DNA of 64,000 bases from the NCBI GenBank assembly GCA_947359465.1, contig OX375878.1, positions 93,773,377 through 93,837,376 of the forward strand. The letters run 5' to 3'. Both the position numbers and the translations under genes were made by a program. Below, piece by piece: positions 22,193-33,980 of the stretch; position 1 is the stretch's first letter, and each line of letters opens with the position of its first letter. This DNA is from Metellina segmentata. Its lineage: Eukaryota > Arthropoda > Arachnida > Araneae > Tetragnathidae. The notes beneath the pieces are model-generated. The model saw only the letters and a list, made by a program, of their open reading frames with translations, was not told the origin of the DNA and ran no database searches.

Positions 22193-22639
22193 TCTATTTA
22201 TATATATAAAAAAGGATGTTTGTATGTGGGGTGTATTCTGTATACAAATCTACACCGTTTGACCAATCCACACTAAATTTACACTTATTTTGGAACACTG
22301 CGGAAAACATAGGCTATGTCTTTCCTGTCTTCAGACCAATCTGAAACCATGAAAATTGGCAGACAGGTAATCAAAATTTGACCCTCGAAGCCCCAATTTT
22401 AAAATCTAAACTTTGTTTTCCTGCAATTAATGGACATGGACAAGGAAACATGTTCTACAGTGTTTGCGTATTTGAGTTAACACAGGGAAATGTCGCGGTC
22501 ATATTTAAGCTGTCGCGATAAGAAACACGTTCTGCAGGGTTTGTGTATTTGAGTTAACACAGGGAAATGTCTCAGTCATATTTTAGCTGTCGCGGTCATA
22601 TTCGCGCGAAAACCGAGAAACGCCGGATTATTCAGCTAG
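22193..22639 (+). mobile_element. Short non-autonomous Helitron
   Basis: It starts TCTATTTATATATATAAAAA after a host A and ends CAGCTAG before a host T, as expected for Helitron insertion between A and T with no target duplication. Its 5' end resembles the other two Helitrons here (TCTA, then AT-rich, GGA, GTTTGT). An internal direct repeat contains gagttaacacagggaaatgt twice (22474 and 22551). It has no coding capacity. The 3' hairpin is weak. Confidence 0.75.
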
Positions 22640-22940
22640 TGTGGGATAAAAAAGTATTTCTTCAGTACTCGAAAATCTTGACACTGAGAGGTTTAAGAAA
22701 ACAAAATTAATCTTCTGTTTGTCCGTTTAAAATGAACACAGAACTTTCTAAGTCATCAAATACAGAAATACCAAATTTGTAATAGAAATTACAAAAATAA
22801 CCAAGCTTTGTTAGCTTAGAAACTAATATAAAACCAACCGTAAAAGTAAAAACAAACCACTAATTTAAAGTAGAAAGACTTGCCCCCAGAAAATCCCGTC
22901 TAATTGCCAACTTTAATTAAATTTCTCCTAATTCTCTTTG

Positions 22941-22944
<4 letters not shown>
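22640..22944. other. No gene recognised
   Basis: AT-rich spacer; nothing identifiable. Confidence 0.4.

Positions 22945-23010
<66 letters not shown>
22945..23010. repeat. (GA)n microsatellite
   Basis: About 33 uninterrupted GA units. The RERERE frame over it is an artefact. Confidence 0.97.
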
Positions 23011-23012
<2 letters not shown>

Positions 23013-23117
23013 GATTCTTAATTAAAAACCTTAAAGCGAAACGCTTCAAACAGAAATCTTTCCATCACACGATAATTTCCGAAACTGTGTACCTACTACA
23101 GCAATGTCTGTATGGTG

Positions 23118-23370
23118 GGTATTTTTAATTAACATCGCACTGGTAATGGTGATGGTAATTTTAGTTAACGTCGAACTAGAGCAACACAACGGGCTATTGA
23201 CGACGGTCCCGGATCAGTGCCTTAAGAGAAAGGTCCGAGGACAACACCTCGTAATTTTGAACCATGGTCAGATGACGAAGCAACACCTGAGCTGCCATCC
23301 CACTCTCCAAACTTCCACACCAACCCAACGTGAAACATCGCACTGGAGCAACACAACGTGCTATTGGCGG
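23118..23370 (-). repeat. SINE inserted into another SINE
   Basis: The outer copy is a B-type 3' fragment (tttttaattaacatcgcact ... ggagcaacacaacgtgctat). It is interrupted by a 190-bp headless type A SINE at 23144-23333. The interruption is flanked by a perfect 13-bp duplication, AACATCGCACTGG (23131-23143 and 23334-23346). The inner copy begins, in its own direction, with tcacgttgggttgg. The copy at 61848-62038 starts at practically the same point. Confidence 0.92.
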
Positions 23371-23538
23371 AAGCAATATCTGGAAAACGCATTAACCTGC
23401 ACAAAACATACAACTAACAAAACAACCAAGCTTTGTTCGCAGAGCAAATCTTGGAAGGGAAAACACAAACCATAATTTTTTAAATAACGTAATTGCCAAA
23501 TTCAATTATATTTCTTTGTAGGCCTCTTCTATCAGATT

Positions 23539-24587
23539 GTCGACCAACCGGTATAGTGGTTAAGGTGTTAGCCTCTAGATCGGAAGGTTCCTGGTTCGAA
23601 TCCGGGTTCGGGCATGGATGTTTGTAAACGTATGGTGTAGAGGTGGCTGGTGCACCTTAAATCTGTCGTGGCCGAAAGTCCTCACGTTGGGTTGGCGTGG
23701 AAGTTTGGAGAGTGGGGTGCCAGCTCAGGTGTTGCTTCGTCATCTGACCGTGGTTCAAAATTGCGAGGTGTTGTCCTCGGATCTTTTCTTTAAAGCTTTG
23801 GTTTCCTCAGAAAGTGGAGCCGTTATCTAACAGCCGTGATACGTCATGATGCGGGCATAACTAGACGGCCGTCTAAACAAAAATCCCGAGGTGTCAACTT
23901 AGACGGACAGAATACGTTGGAGAATGGGCAACATAGACGGCTGTCGTGGTTTATTTTATTCGAGAAACAAAACAAAGTGGTTTTTTATTCTCTAGTTCAA
24001 AGTTTCTAACTTCGGGATCTGAAGGTAGAGTGAAAATTTCAACAGATTTCAAATCAGCGTAAATTTCTACGCCAGATCTATATCAAAAACAGTTTTATTA
24101 TTCAATTATTTACCATTTGATTATTTAATTATTTATTAAATAATTAATTATTTATTTAAAGAAAATCACATTTAAGGTATCGATTTAGTATCAAATTTTC
24201 CGCAGATTTCAAATACGTTGAAATTTTTATTCTGTGTTTAACGATCCAGATTTTACAAAAACGAATCAATCAATGGCAGTCAAAAATGTTTATTTATTTT
24301 TCTCCTCTCCGCGCGAATTGTTTGGAGCAGGAAATGAAATCTGGCCGCTACAAGAGAAAAAACGTTCTCCAACTGTTTGAGACCGCTATGACGACAGTCA
24401 TGGAAATAACCAACACCATGTATTAGTATAAACAACGTTTTAGTGACGTCACCCACCGATACATCACGGCCGCTAGATCACGGCTACGCTTTCTTAGGAA
24501 ACCGAAGCTTAAGGGACTGATCCCGGACCGTCGTCAATAGCCCGTTGCGTTGCTCTAGTACGACGTTAACTAAAATTACCATTACCG
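23539..24587 (+). repeat. SINE, type A, full length, split by a TIR element
   Basis: The 5' part 23539-23790 holds a clear A head: gaccaaccggtatagtggtt, then a perfect pol III B box, ggttcgaatcc, and the central domain to cctcggatctttt. The 3' part 24513-24587 continues with gggactgatcccggaccg to the accattacc tail. The site of interruption is the consensus cccttaaggg. The tRNA part resembles a tRNA in spacing between A- and B-box regions, but the acceptor arm does not pair well, so it is not a tRNA gene. Confidence 0.9.
23791..24512. mobile_element. TIR element inside a SINE, TAA/TTAA target
   Basis: Element 23794-24509 (716 bp). The left end agctttggtttcctcagaaa and the inverse right end agcttcggtttcctaagaaa are inverted repeats that continue for about 45 bp with gagccgttat...ccgtgat. 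The duplicated target is TAA (23791-23793, 24510-24512), or TTAA if the ends are shifted by a base. TAA would suit PIF/Harbinger and TTAA piggyBac. There is no transposase. Its interior (tttccgcagatttcaaat, ggaaatgaaatctgg) resembles the interior of the Helitron at 59.4-60.6 kb. Confidence 0.82.
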
Positions 24588-24684
24588 TCGGCCACGACAA
24601 ACATCTGTGCCCTGACCCGGATTCGAACCAGGAACCTTCCGATCTAGAAGCTAACACCTTATCCACAATACCGATTGGGCGGCC
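24588..24684 (-). repeat. SINE type A head fragment
   Basis: The inverse strand reads ggtattgtggataaggtgtt, then tagatcggaaggttcctg and the intact B box ggttcgaatcc. It abuts the tail of the previous SINE in opposite orientation and lacks the rest of the body. Confidence 0.8.
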
Positions 24685-25389
24685 GAAGCAAGTCTAATCA
24701 CCAATTTAAATTACATTCCTCCCATGTTATCAGACCTACAAAACTCCTCCGAAATATCCCATTCCTAATTAAAAATCCTGAAAAGAAGGAAATCTCCAAA
24801 AAAAAAATATATTTCCACCGGTTTAAAGACTGAGCGCTATGTGGCAGGAACACGCCATCGGAGCTACATAGAACAGGTGTTCAATTTCCAGAGTGCGCTT
24901 AGGCTCCTCCGAGTAATAAAGTGTAAGTCTTAGGAACTCCTAAGGAGTTGCGCAAATTGAGTCATAATTATCTTCTCGGAAATGCCCAGACTTGACAGGT
25001 CCCCTGGAACACGAAACAAGGAATCCGGGTTGAAGGTGTGGGGTTCCGGAAAAATAATTTGTTTAAAATGACGTCGACGCTGGGGCTTAGGAGATCGATT
25101 GAGCACGTATCTGTGCGACCGGATCGAAAAGGTATGTGATGTTAATTTAATTAAATTTTTACACGACGTTAAAGAAAGCGGTCGTGCTGTATGATTAATC
25201 ATTGCCGCAAGGTGGTTGTGTATTGATCCTTTGGACAGATCTAGAATGGGAGAGATACAGTGGCGAATGGGGTTGGGTATTGTGGGGGAAGGGTCATATT
25301 TCGCTATGATGCGCCAGACGCAAGACAGACAGTATGTCGAGTAATGGACGTACACGCACAAGGACACTTTGACACAGAATTGGAGGGTA
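24685..25389. other. No gene recognised
   Basis: A 145-residue minus-strand frame (24930-25367) has no domain I recognise. It is probably chance, though the patch is somewhat less AT-rich than its surroundings. Confidence 0.35.
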
Positions 25390-25612
25390 TGTGTGTATTT
25401 TGATTAACGTCGCACTGGAGCAACACAACAGACTATTGGCGAACGGTCCGAGATCGAACCCGAACGGAAAGACCTGAGGACAACACTTCGTAATTATGAA
25501 CAGCTGTCAGATGACGAGGTCCCACCTGAGCTGGCACCCCACTCTCCAAACTTCCGACACCACGCCAACGTGAGGACATTTGAGGTCACGATAGATTTAA
25601 AATGCACCAGTT
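25390..25612 (-). repeat. SINE, type B, head truncated
   Basis: From tattttgattaacgtcgcac through the central domain (cactctccaaacttccgaca) to agatttaaaatgcaccag. The head is missing. Confidence 0.85.
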
Positions 25613-25800
25613 ATTAAGTAATCGACATACACATACAAGGAAAAGTTTTACTGACACAGAAATGAGAAATACACACATGGACGAATGGAGCACGGGCCTA
25701 CAACTCGTAGGTTGAAGTGGCCAAATCCACTGAGTCACGCTGCCCCAAGGAAAGATAGGGAGCAGTGACGAAAGCCAAACTCACACAGGAAAGTATGACC

Positions 25801-26940
25801 TCAAGCGCCATTTTGATTTCTTCCGAGGGCTCTCTTCGGCATTGTGACAGGTGGTCAGTTGTACGGCAATTCATGCTTCGACGATGTCAGGTAGGCATTA
25901 CAGTTGATGAACAGAAGGTATTATCTTATCAACAGAAGGTATGACCTTATGAACAGAAGGTATGATCTCAAGCGCCATCTCGATTTCTAAGACGGTTCCT
26001 TTCGTCATTGTGACAGTTGGTCAGTTGTATGGCAATTCATGCTTCGACGATGTCAGGCAGGCAATGCAGTTGGTGAACAGAAGGTATGATCTCAACCGCC
26101 ATCTTGATTTCTTCGAGGGCTCTTTTCGGCATTGTGACAGGTGGTCAGTTGTACGGCAATTCATGCTTCGACGATGTCAGGTAGGCATTACAGTTGATAA
26201 ACAGAAGGTATGACCTTATGAACAGAAGGTATAACCTTATGAACAGAAGGTATGATCTCAAGCGCCATCTTGATTTCTTCGAGGGCTCTCTTCGGCATTG
26301 TGACAGGTGGTCAGTTGTACTGCAATTCATGCTTCGACGTTGTCAGGTAGGCATTACAGTTGATCAACAGAAGGTATTATCTTATCAACAGAAGGTATGA
26401 CCTTATGAACAGAAGGTATGATCTCAAGCGCCATATCGATTTCTAAGACAGTTCCTTTCGTCATTGTGACAGTTGGTCAGTTGTATGGCAATTCATGCTT
26501 CGACGATGTCATGCAGGCAATGCAGTTGGTGAACAGAAGGTATGATCTCAAGCGCCATCTTGATTTCTTCGAGGGCTCTCTTCGGCACTGTGACAGGTGG
26601 TCAGTTGTACGGCAATTCATGCTTCGACGTTGTCAGGTAGGCATTACAGTTGATGAACAGAAGGTATTATCTTATGAACAGAAGGTATAACCTTATGAAC
26701 AGAAGGTATGATCTCAAGCGCCATCTCGATTTCTTCGAGGGTTCCCTTCGTCATTGTGACAGTTGATCAGTTGTATGACAATTCATGCTTCGACGATGTC
26801 AGGCAAGCAATGCAGTTGGTGAACTGAAAGTATGATCTCAAGCGCCATCTTGATTTTTTGGTCATTGGGACAGTTGGTCAGTTGTGCGGCAATTCAAGCT
26901 TCTGCGATGGCAGGCAGGCATTACAGTTGGTGTTCGAATC
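25801..26940. repeat. Two-type minisatellite (A about 165 bp, B about 125 bp)
   Basis: Eight units start with tcaagcgcca(t) near 25801, 25968, 26092, 26258, 26423, 26548, 26713 and 26838. Type A contains gagggctctcttcggcattg and type B ttcctttcgtcattgtgaca. The order is A B A A B A B and a final diverged unit. The length difference is two extra copies of a 20-bp subrepeat (gaacagaaggtatgacctta). Open frames in it repeat the same peptide and are not genes. Confidence 0.92.
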
Positions 26941-27097
26941 TTTGAGCACATACTGTGGAACCGTAAATATACAACTACTGTCAAATTCTAATGTGAGGGC
27001 TGATATAAACGTTCTTCGTGTCCTTTCTTTCACTCCTGCACTTTAGTGCCCTCTCTATCATATCTCGGATACGCCAAGAGACATAAATCCCTTCTGT

Positions 27098-27221
27098 TTA
27101 ACCCTCCGAGTGGTTTGATTCGTCATAAATATATTGCCATTTTTTTATAATGAATTCAAGATCTGATCAGTTTTCTGTTAATGACGAGATACCTCGTCGT
27201 GATAACCATCAGATAGGTTAA
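27098..27221. mobile_element. Short TTAA-flanked MITE
   Basis: TTAA lies at 27098-27101 and 27218-27221. The left end ttaaccctccgagtggtttg and inverse right end ttaacctatctgatggttat are inverted repeats. Only one or two GACGAGAT-type units lie inside. At 124 bp it is the shortest member of the family and shows the basic form. Confidence 0.85.
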
Positions 27222-27337
27222 GTTTGTGTTTCCTCAGGGTGTCAACAAAATCCTTTAAAACAATTCCCTTAAAAAATATTGTGATCCGTGATTGGTATCG
27301 ATATGCAGTATCCACACAACAATATTTTTAAATATTT

Positions 27338-28191
27338 AGGATCTGATTGGTAATGGTAATTTAAGTTAACGTCGTACTAGAGCAACACAACGGGCTATTG
27401 ACGACGGTCCGGGATAAGTCCCTTGAGGGAAAGATCCGAGGACAACACCTCGTAATTTTGAACCACGGTCAGATGACGAAGCAACACCTGAGCTGGCACC
27501 CCACTCTTCAAACTTCCACGCCAACCCAACGTGAGGACTTTCGGACGACGGTCCGGGATACAATCCCTAAGGGAAAGATTCGAGGACAACACAACGTAAT
27601 TAGAGCCACGGTCAGATGACGAGGCAACACCTCAAATAGCACACCACTCTCCAAACCTCCGCACCAACCCAACGTGAGGACTTTCAGCCACGACTGAATT
27701 ACGGTGCACCAGCCGCCTCTACAGCATACGCTTACAAATAGTCATGCACTGACCTGGATTCGAACCAGGAACCTTCGGATCAAGAGGCTAACACCTTAAC
27801 CACCAGATCGTTTGGTCAGCGGTCCGAGGACAGCATAGTATAATTTCGATGGTAATGGTAATTTTAGTTAACGTCGTACTAGAGCAACACAACGGGCTAT
27901 TGACGACGGTTCGAGATCAATCCCTTAAGGGAAAGATCCGAGGACAACACCTCGTAATTTTGGAACCACGGTCAGATGACGAAGCAACACCTGAGCTGGC
28001 ATCCCACTCTCCAAACGTCCACGCCAACCCAACGTGAGGACTTTCGGGCACGACAGATTTAAGGTGCAACAGCCGCCTCTACACCATACGCTTACAAACA
28101 TCCATGCCCGAACCCGGATTCGAACCAGGAACCTTCCGATGTAGAGGCTAACACCTTAACCACTATACCGGTTGGTCGGCTAGGATCAGAT
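27338..28191 (-). repeat. SINE trimer: composite dimer copy 2 plus a type A SINE
   Basis: 27348-27849 is the second copy of the composite SINE at 19.97-20.47 kb. It is followed directly by a full-length type A copy, 27850-28181, with tail tggtaatggtaattttagtt, B box in gattcgaacc and A head (ccactataccggttggtcgg). The whole is flanked by AGGATCTGAT (27338-27347) and AGGATCAGAT (28182-28191), a 10-bp duplication with one mismatch. That suggests insertion as one unit. Confidence 0.85.
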
Positions 28192-28321
28192 GGGGTAAAA
28201 GGATAATTCTGCACAAATATTTTATAATTTTTCTCTACATATATTGTAATTGTTATTGTAAGGGTTGAAACCCTTAATGGAACTCTTACAATAGCGTAAT
28301 TGAAAAAAAGTAGAGAAAAAA

Positions 28322-28953
28322 TACAAATTAGTCCCGATTATCCGAGTTAATGTGGACCAAGACTAAATCGGATAACCGAAAAACTAGGTTAAAGCGAAAA
28401 TTGTAAATAAAAGAAATCGTGTAGGGGTTTAAATGTGCATTTTACAAATATAAAAGTTATATGATACACCACATGCAATCCATATAGTTACGCTAATTAA
28501 AGAGTTCTTACTTGAAAAAGTCCTTAATTGTTTTTTTTTACATTACTTTGGCGTATTCCTGCAGCAATGTTTCTCCATTTTTTAAAGGATAACAGGATTG
28601 CTGGTGTCGCTTCTTCTTGTTGTTCTATATATTCAATAGCACTTTCGATAGCTTTTAGTCCATCTGTAAGGGAGATTTTCATACGTCGATTTTCATCGTC
28701 ACTGTCTTCATCATCATCATCGCTAGATTCATTTTCCTTATTGACGATACTGACGATCATTTCACCTGTAATCTCTTGTTCGTCAGCGTTTATCCAGTCA
28801 CGGATTTCGTTTTCCTGAGTGTTTGTGAGATCAAGCTCAAAATTTTTTTTTTCTGTTGTTTTAAAAATGTAAAATGTAAAACCCCAAAAAAATCCTCGAA
28901 ATATTTGGTAGCTCGATTAAAGCGGAAACTCGGATAATCGTATTTTTACTGTA
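28322..28953 (-). mobile_element. pogo/Tigger-type element, internally deleted
   Basis: Element 28324-28951 (628 bp) lies between TA dinucleotides. The right end read inward is cagtaaaaatacgattatcc then gag, and the left end is caaattagtcccgattatcc then gag. GATTATCCGAG-type termini and TA targets fit the pogo/Tigger branch. Only the 3' end of a transposase remains inside. Confidence 0.8.
28524..28848 (-). pseudogene. Tigger/jerky-like transposase C-terminal remnant
   Basis: The frame is open upstream of the ATG at 28760, giving NEIRDWINADEQEITGEMIV, then an acidic run (ESSDDDDEDSDDENR), then SLTDGLKAIESAIEYIEQQ and a basic end. In Tigger/jerky transposases, a DWL.xD segment, an acidic stretch and a helix with this pattern follow the DDE domain. 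The DNA-binding and catalytic domains are missing, so it is inactive. The family assignment is from pattern only. Confidence 0.65.
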
Positions 28954-30330
28954 TTTTGATTATGAACTTTTTACATCTGACCTTACATTATCATACTATT
29001 AATCAAAATCAAATGCAAATATGCATAAAAAATTCTACAAAAATGTAATTGAAAACAAAACGTATTAATTTAATACACAAAGAAACATCATTAGTTACAC
29101 AAATTTTAAATCGTATATCACAATTTGTATCGCTAGCCTCACGATAATAGTAGCCGTTTAAATTATCAAAATGTCCCTGATTTTTAGTGAAATTTGGAAA
29201 TTTTCCCAGAGATTTCCCTAATCTTTCCAGAATTAAAAAATCCCTGAGAATTCCCTGATTTCCCGGTTTTGCATGTTCTGTTACCACCCTGTTCCTACCT
29301 CGCTTTGATGGCCTATACAGGAAATTTTGGAACAAACCGTTTTAAAGATTTATTTACAAAAAAAAAATATATTTTTATCTGCTTCCTTCTTAAATATTTT
29401 CTTCCCAAATTATAATCACAAGCATTTTTGAATTCTTTGTTACCTGAATATAAAATATGTATAATTTTAAACTTCGAAAGCGTATTTGCGATACCACGGT
29501 TTAATTCCAAAGGCTACGCTCAAGGATAGGTATACGATGTTCTTTCATTTCAGAGATGCCCTCAATGTATTCTAAACTAGTAACATCAGGGGGCATGCTT
29601 GGTTAGTAGAATCACAATTAACCTATACCACGGTTCATTGTTTCGTCCAAAGACAAAAACAAAATGGAATTCTCGTGAAGAGTTCGAAATGAAGCCAATA
29701 AATATTTCAGCTATAGCTTTATGCAATTTTACTGTGCCATGGGACAGTGAAAAATCCACGCTAGTGTCTCGTTAAAACTTCGAAGAACTGGATAAGATTC
29801 CCAACTCATCCATGTAAAGGTCATGTATATGCCATTTGAAAAATACAATGCTACATACGTCATCGCGAGAGGATGTGACGCAATTTGTTCTAGAGAAGTG
29901 GATCATACTTCTTTTTAAGGAATTCTATCAAAAGAATTATATTGGTCAAATTTTTGATAACCTGAGAAATCGTATTGTATAGGAGAACAGGCTCTTTTGT
30001 GTGGAGTACTATACCCTCCTTATTTTTTTAATGACTGTTTATCACATTTTAATTCTATATCCTAATTTTGATCAGTATCATGTTACTTGTCAGTACAAAT
30101 TTAATAATACAATACTGATTGCTCAAACTCCTCAAACAAATTTCCTCTATTTTTAAAAGACTATACAAGACTATTTGAACGAAATATTGTTACACATACT
30201 TTCTAGCTCTTATACTTGTATTCTTTCTGCCGTAAGATCTGAAGGCATGAAAAAGTTTGTCTACCAAGTAATATGAATCGAACAATTTCAAAATACTTAG
30301 GTCTTTATAGCTTCCGAACATGCTTTAACG
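28954..30330. other. No gene recognised; AT-rich
   Basis: Two minus-strand frames near 29009-29510 have no recognisable domain. A segment at about 29164-29290 (ccctgatttttagtgaaatt, ttccctgatttcccgg) has the repeated wording of a decayed repeat, but I could not define its ends. Confidence 0.4.
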
Positions 30331-31765
30331 CTAGTACTTCGACGACTAGAATAACTACAATAAAGAAAGCTCAATCTAATTCGATTACTAAAACAACTAC
30401 AATAAGGAAATAAAGCTCTATCTAATTAGACGACTAAGATAATTACAATAAAGAAAGAAATCTATCTAATTCGACGGCTAAGATAACTACACTACAGAAC
30501 GCTCAAAGTCATTGAATATCTTTGAACGTTCATTTATTGTAGAACAATCTTTATTGTTGCAGAAAATTCATCAATTTTCAAAGTGTTTTTGATTAAAACT
30601 AGTGTTTTTCCTCAATATAAATTTGTGATTGAAAAATTGTCTGAACATTAAGATTCAAGACAAACCAATATATTAGCCGAATACTGAATATTTTGACCGT
30701 TTTAAACATAGTTGACATTGTGGTCTAATTGTTCAAACCATACCCTAAATCAGCGGCTAATAGTATGCTTTGTCTCGAGTCTTAGTGGTATTATTCAAAA
30801 ATGCTAGATGTCTAAAGGCTTAAATGCAAATGTCCCGGCATTATAAATAATTAATAACATTACACGAAAAGCTTTCATTCAAGTTTACAAAAATCGTCTC
30901 ATTCATTTCTAGAAAAATTTAGTATGAAATTCAAAAAATTTATGAAAAAATTCAGTCAAGGTATTCAGTATTCGGTATATCCCTTATTTGTATCGAATTA
31001 GAACATTCTTTATTGTATTTTTCTTCGTAGTCGAATTACTTAGAACGTTATTTTTATATTTACTACTCAGAACTTCTCTATTGTACGATACACTTAGAAC
31101 GTTCTGTATGAACTACTGAGAACATCAGCTTATAAAACTTCAAATATCCATTTCAAGAAGCATTGAAAAGATTTCAAGAAAAATTCAGTCACAGTATTCA
31201 GTATAAGGTTCCCTTGTCTTGAATTGAATTATTTAAAACGTTTAATGTAGTTTTCCTTGTTGTAGAATTACTTAGAACGTTCTTTTTGTCAGAATAACTC
31301 AGGCTAACACAAAATTAAAACATTCATTTCTTGAAAAATTCAAAAAGTTTGAAGAAAATTCAATGTCAGCTATTCAGCAAATCCCTCTTTTTGTCTTGAT
31401 ATACGTACTTAGAACTTCTTTATTATAATTTTCCTAGTCGTCGAATTATTTAGAACGTTCTTTTTGTACGAACTACTTAGAACTTTCTCCTATTATACGA
31501 ATTACTCAGAACATTCTGTATTTTCAAACTTAGAATGTTTATTGTTGCTTCCTTAACTGTCGAATTACTTATAATGTTTTTTGTGTACGAATTACTCAGA
31601 ACGTTTTTCATTGTACGAATTAATTAGACCGTTCGTTTTGAACAAATTACTTAGAATGTTTTTTGTGTACGAACTACTCAGAACGTTTTCCATTGTACTA
31701 ATTAATTAGACCGTTCGTTTTGAACAAATTACTTCGAGAACGTTCTTTATTCAAACTTAGAATGC
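30331..31765. repeat. Degenerate tandem or clustered short repeats
   Basis: 30340-30500 has about four 45-bp units (gactaagataactacaataa, ctcaatctaattcga). From 31010 to 31765 variants of gaattacttagaacgttctt and gtacgaactactcagaac recur every 35-45 bp. The two parts may be ends of one older array. Confidence 0.65.
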
Positions 31766-32569
31766 ACGTTATTTCATTGTTCAAAAGTATCGGAAGACAA
31801 AATGGATTACTGCTTGAATTACACGGTATTTGTAAAAAATAAACATAAAATCTTTCATTCAAAAGCTTAGAAAAATCCAAACATCAATGTGTTGAAAAAT
31901 TCAAGGAATACGTGTAAAAAATCCAAAGTCAAGGTAATCAGCATTCGACTGATCCCTTGTTTTGTCTCGAGCATTATTTCCGGTGACATTACAGCCAGTT
32001 CACTTCCATTCAAGTGCATCTTCACGTGCTCCAAACATAATCTTCCGGATACGGAACATTACATCCCAACTGTCCATTAAGGAATCAATGACTCAATGTT
32101 TAGACATGTCACGGCTGGATTGTTTGATCTGTCCATAGCATCAGACGTCATTGTCTTCCGCTTAGTCAAGAGTCCTGCTGGGGGACACAAGGATTCCCAA
32201 ACAAGGCTCCCTGAACTGTTTCGTTTGAGATACAATTAATCGATTAATCACGGATGAAATATGTGGATGGGAGGAATCGGAAAGTATCCTGGCTATCCGA
32301 GTTAATCAGGTGGATGAGTCTTTCTGAGTTAAGATCTGATTGAACAAGATTGTTTTGAACACGATGAAACAGAAGAAAAATCACAAACTGGAAGTTTGAA
32401 AAGAATAAATAGGATTAACTTCAATCAGTGATAGATGTCTATTCGTGAAATGTTAAATACTTTAACATAAAATGTTTTTGGATGATTTAAACATGCCCAA
32501 GGCATGAAAGCTCAGAGTTTGAGTGGTTTCATCCATAAGCATTTTTTTAAACAGAAGTTTATATGCTAT
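31766..32569. other. No gene recognised
   Basis: No clear open frame, repeat or RNA gene. Confidence 0.4.
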
Positions 32570-32885
32570 GGAGCCGCTGTAGTCCACTTGGAAGAACGAC
32601 GGATTAGGAGACGAAGGGGTGCAACTTTGCAAGTATATCCAGCCAAAAACCGTCGTGTACACGGGGATTCGTGCACGTTAAATCTATTGGGGCCTCAAAT
32701 GTCGTCACATTGGCGTGGTGTGAACGTTTGGAGAGTAGTGTACCAGCTCAGGTGTTGTTCACGTCATCTGACCGTGGTTCCAAATTACGTGTAGTTGGAT
32801 CTTTCCTTTCGGATTGAACCCGAATTGTTGCAAACAGCCCGTTGTGTTGATCTAGTGCAACGTTATTTCATTTCCTACCTACCTA
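32570..32885 (+). repeat. SINE, type B, full length
   Basis: B head (gagccgctgtagtccacttg, aagaacgacggattagg), then aaaaaccgtcgtgtacac, the central domain and the cctacctacct tail. The B box (tgcaactttgcaa) is mutated. The open frame at 32504-32794 is within it. Confidence 0.85.
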
Positions 32886-33688
32886 TCTTTATACTGTTAT
32901 GACAAAAGCACTTGTAATTCAGAGCTTCAAGAACTCTAAACAGAATCCTGTACTTTCACTATGTTATTTTACCCATGGAGGAAATATAAAATTAGTGAGT
33001 AATTAAACCTTTTTATATATTTAGGATCATGTGACCAAAATTAATCGAAACATGGCCTTCATACTACTTTAGTCTGATGGTGGAAACGAATATTTATAAT
33101 CTGTATGGTTCACATGACGGTAAAAAACGCCTATCCATTGATTCATTATCTGATTGATCCACGCGACATAGTAAATTGACGATTTCACCATTTTTATCTC
33201 CACCATAGAAATGCATATTCACACCAAGATGCTATGTCGCCAAACAAGGCGATACGATGCCAAATCGACCAACTAAGTCAACTTCTGAAAGGAGTCACGA
33301 AGCTAATAGTCGATTTGTTGGTCAGATTTTTTTGTAGCTCCCCTCAATAGTAATTCTCAGTCCACTTATATTATTATTTTACACCTATGGTTGATAGCCC
33401 AGCAGGCAAACCCACTGAGCTTAGACAACATCATGCCACTCCTAGAGAAATTTCACAATGTGGCAGAAGTACCCACAGGATAAGGCAAAAATTACTGGCT
33501 GAAAGCACGTATTTGGGCAATTCTTAAGAAACAGTTTGAAGTTTGCAAACTAAAAATCTATGCGTACAAGCAAAAACTAATGCTATATTGACTCAATACT
33601 CTAATAAAATCTGTCACATAGATCAAAGATTGTGCTCAAAAGGAATACATAATTTACCTTCAAGTGAGTTTCTAAATTCTCGAATAAC
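32886..33688. other. No gene recognised
   Basis: A short inverted match (gcgacatag at about 33170 and ctatgtcgc at about 33232) is too small to define an element. Nothing else was seen. Confidence 0.4.
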
Positions 33689-33949
33689 TTTAATTGGTAT
33701 AGCTACAGTCTACATTTATAGAGGTGGCAACGGACTTGGCGATTTTGTTTGGCGTACTTCTTAATTCACGAAGGCAAAAATTATTTCAAAAATCTTTTTC
33801 TTTCAAAAATATTTTTCTTTTTACAACGGAAATGAAATCTTGAAAACACATTTGAGAACGTTTGAAAAAGTATATTTTTAAAAAACTTTCGCAAAAAGTA
33901 GTAAGCTTACACAGATTTGTGAACCAACAGAAAAAATAAGCTGAGAATG

Positions 33950-33980
<31 letters not shown>

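Noticed and set aside
22904..23128. Protein with RERERE repeat
   Set aside because: Translation of the GA microsatellite.
23539..23610. tRNA gene
   Set aside because: A perfect B box is present but the acceptor arm does not pair and SINE body follows; it is the SINE head. The same applies to 24588-24684 and 28085-28181.
24930..25367. 145-residue minus-strand gene
   Set aside because: No domain, signal or supporting splice pattern; one frame of this length is expected by chance in 64 kb.
25801..26940. CRISPR-like or coding repeat
   Set aside because: The unit is long and variable, with no spacer structure; peptides are only repeats of one frame.
32281..32345. pogo-like terminus (ctatccgagttaatcagg)
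   Set aside because: A single short match without TA-flanked partner end.
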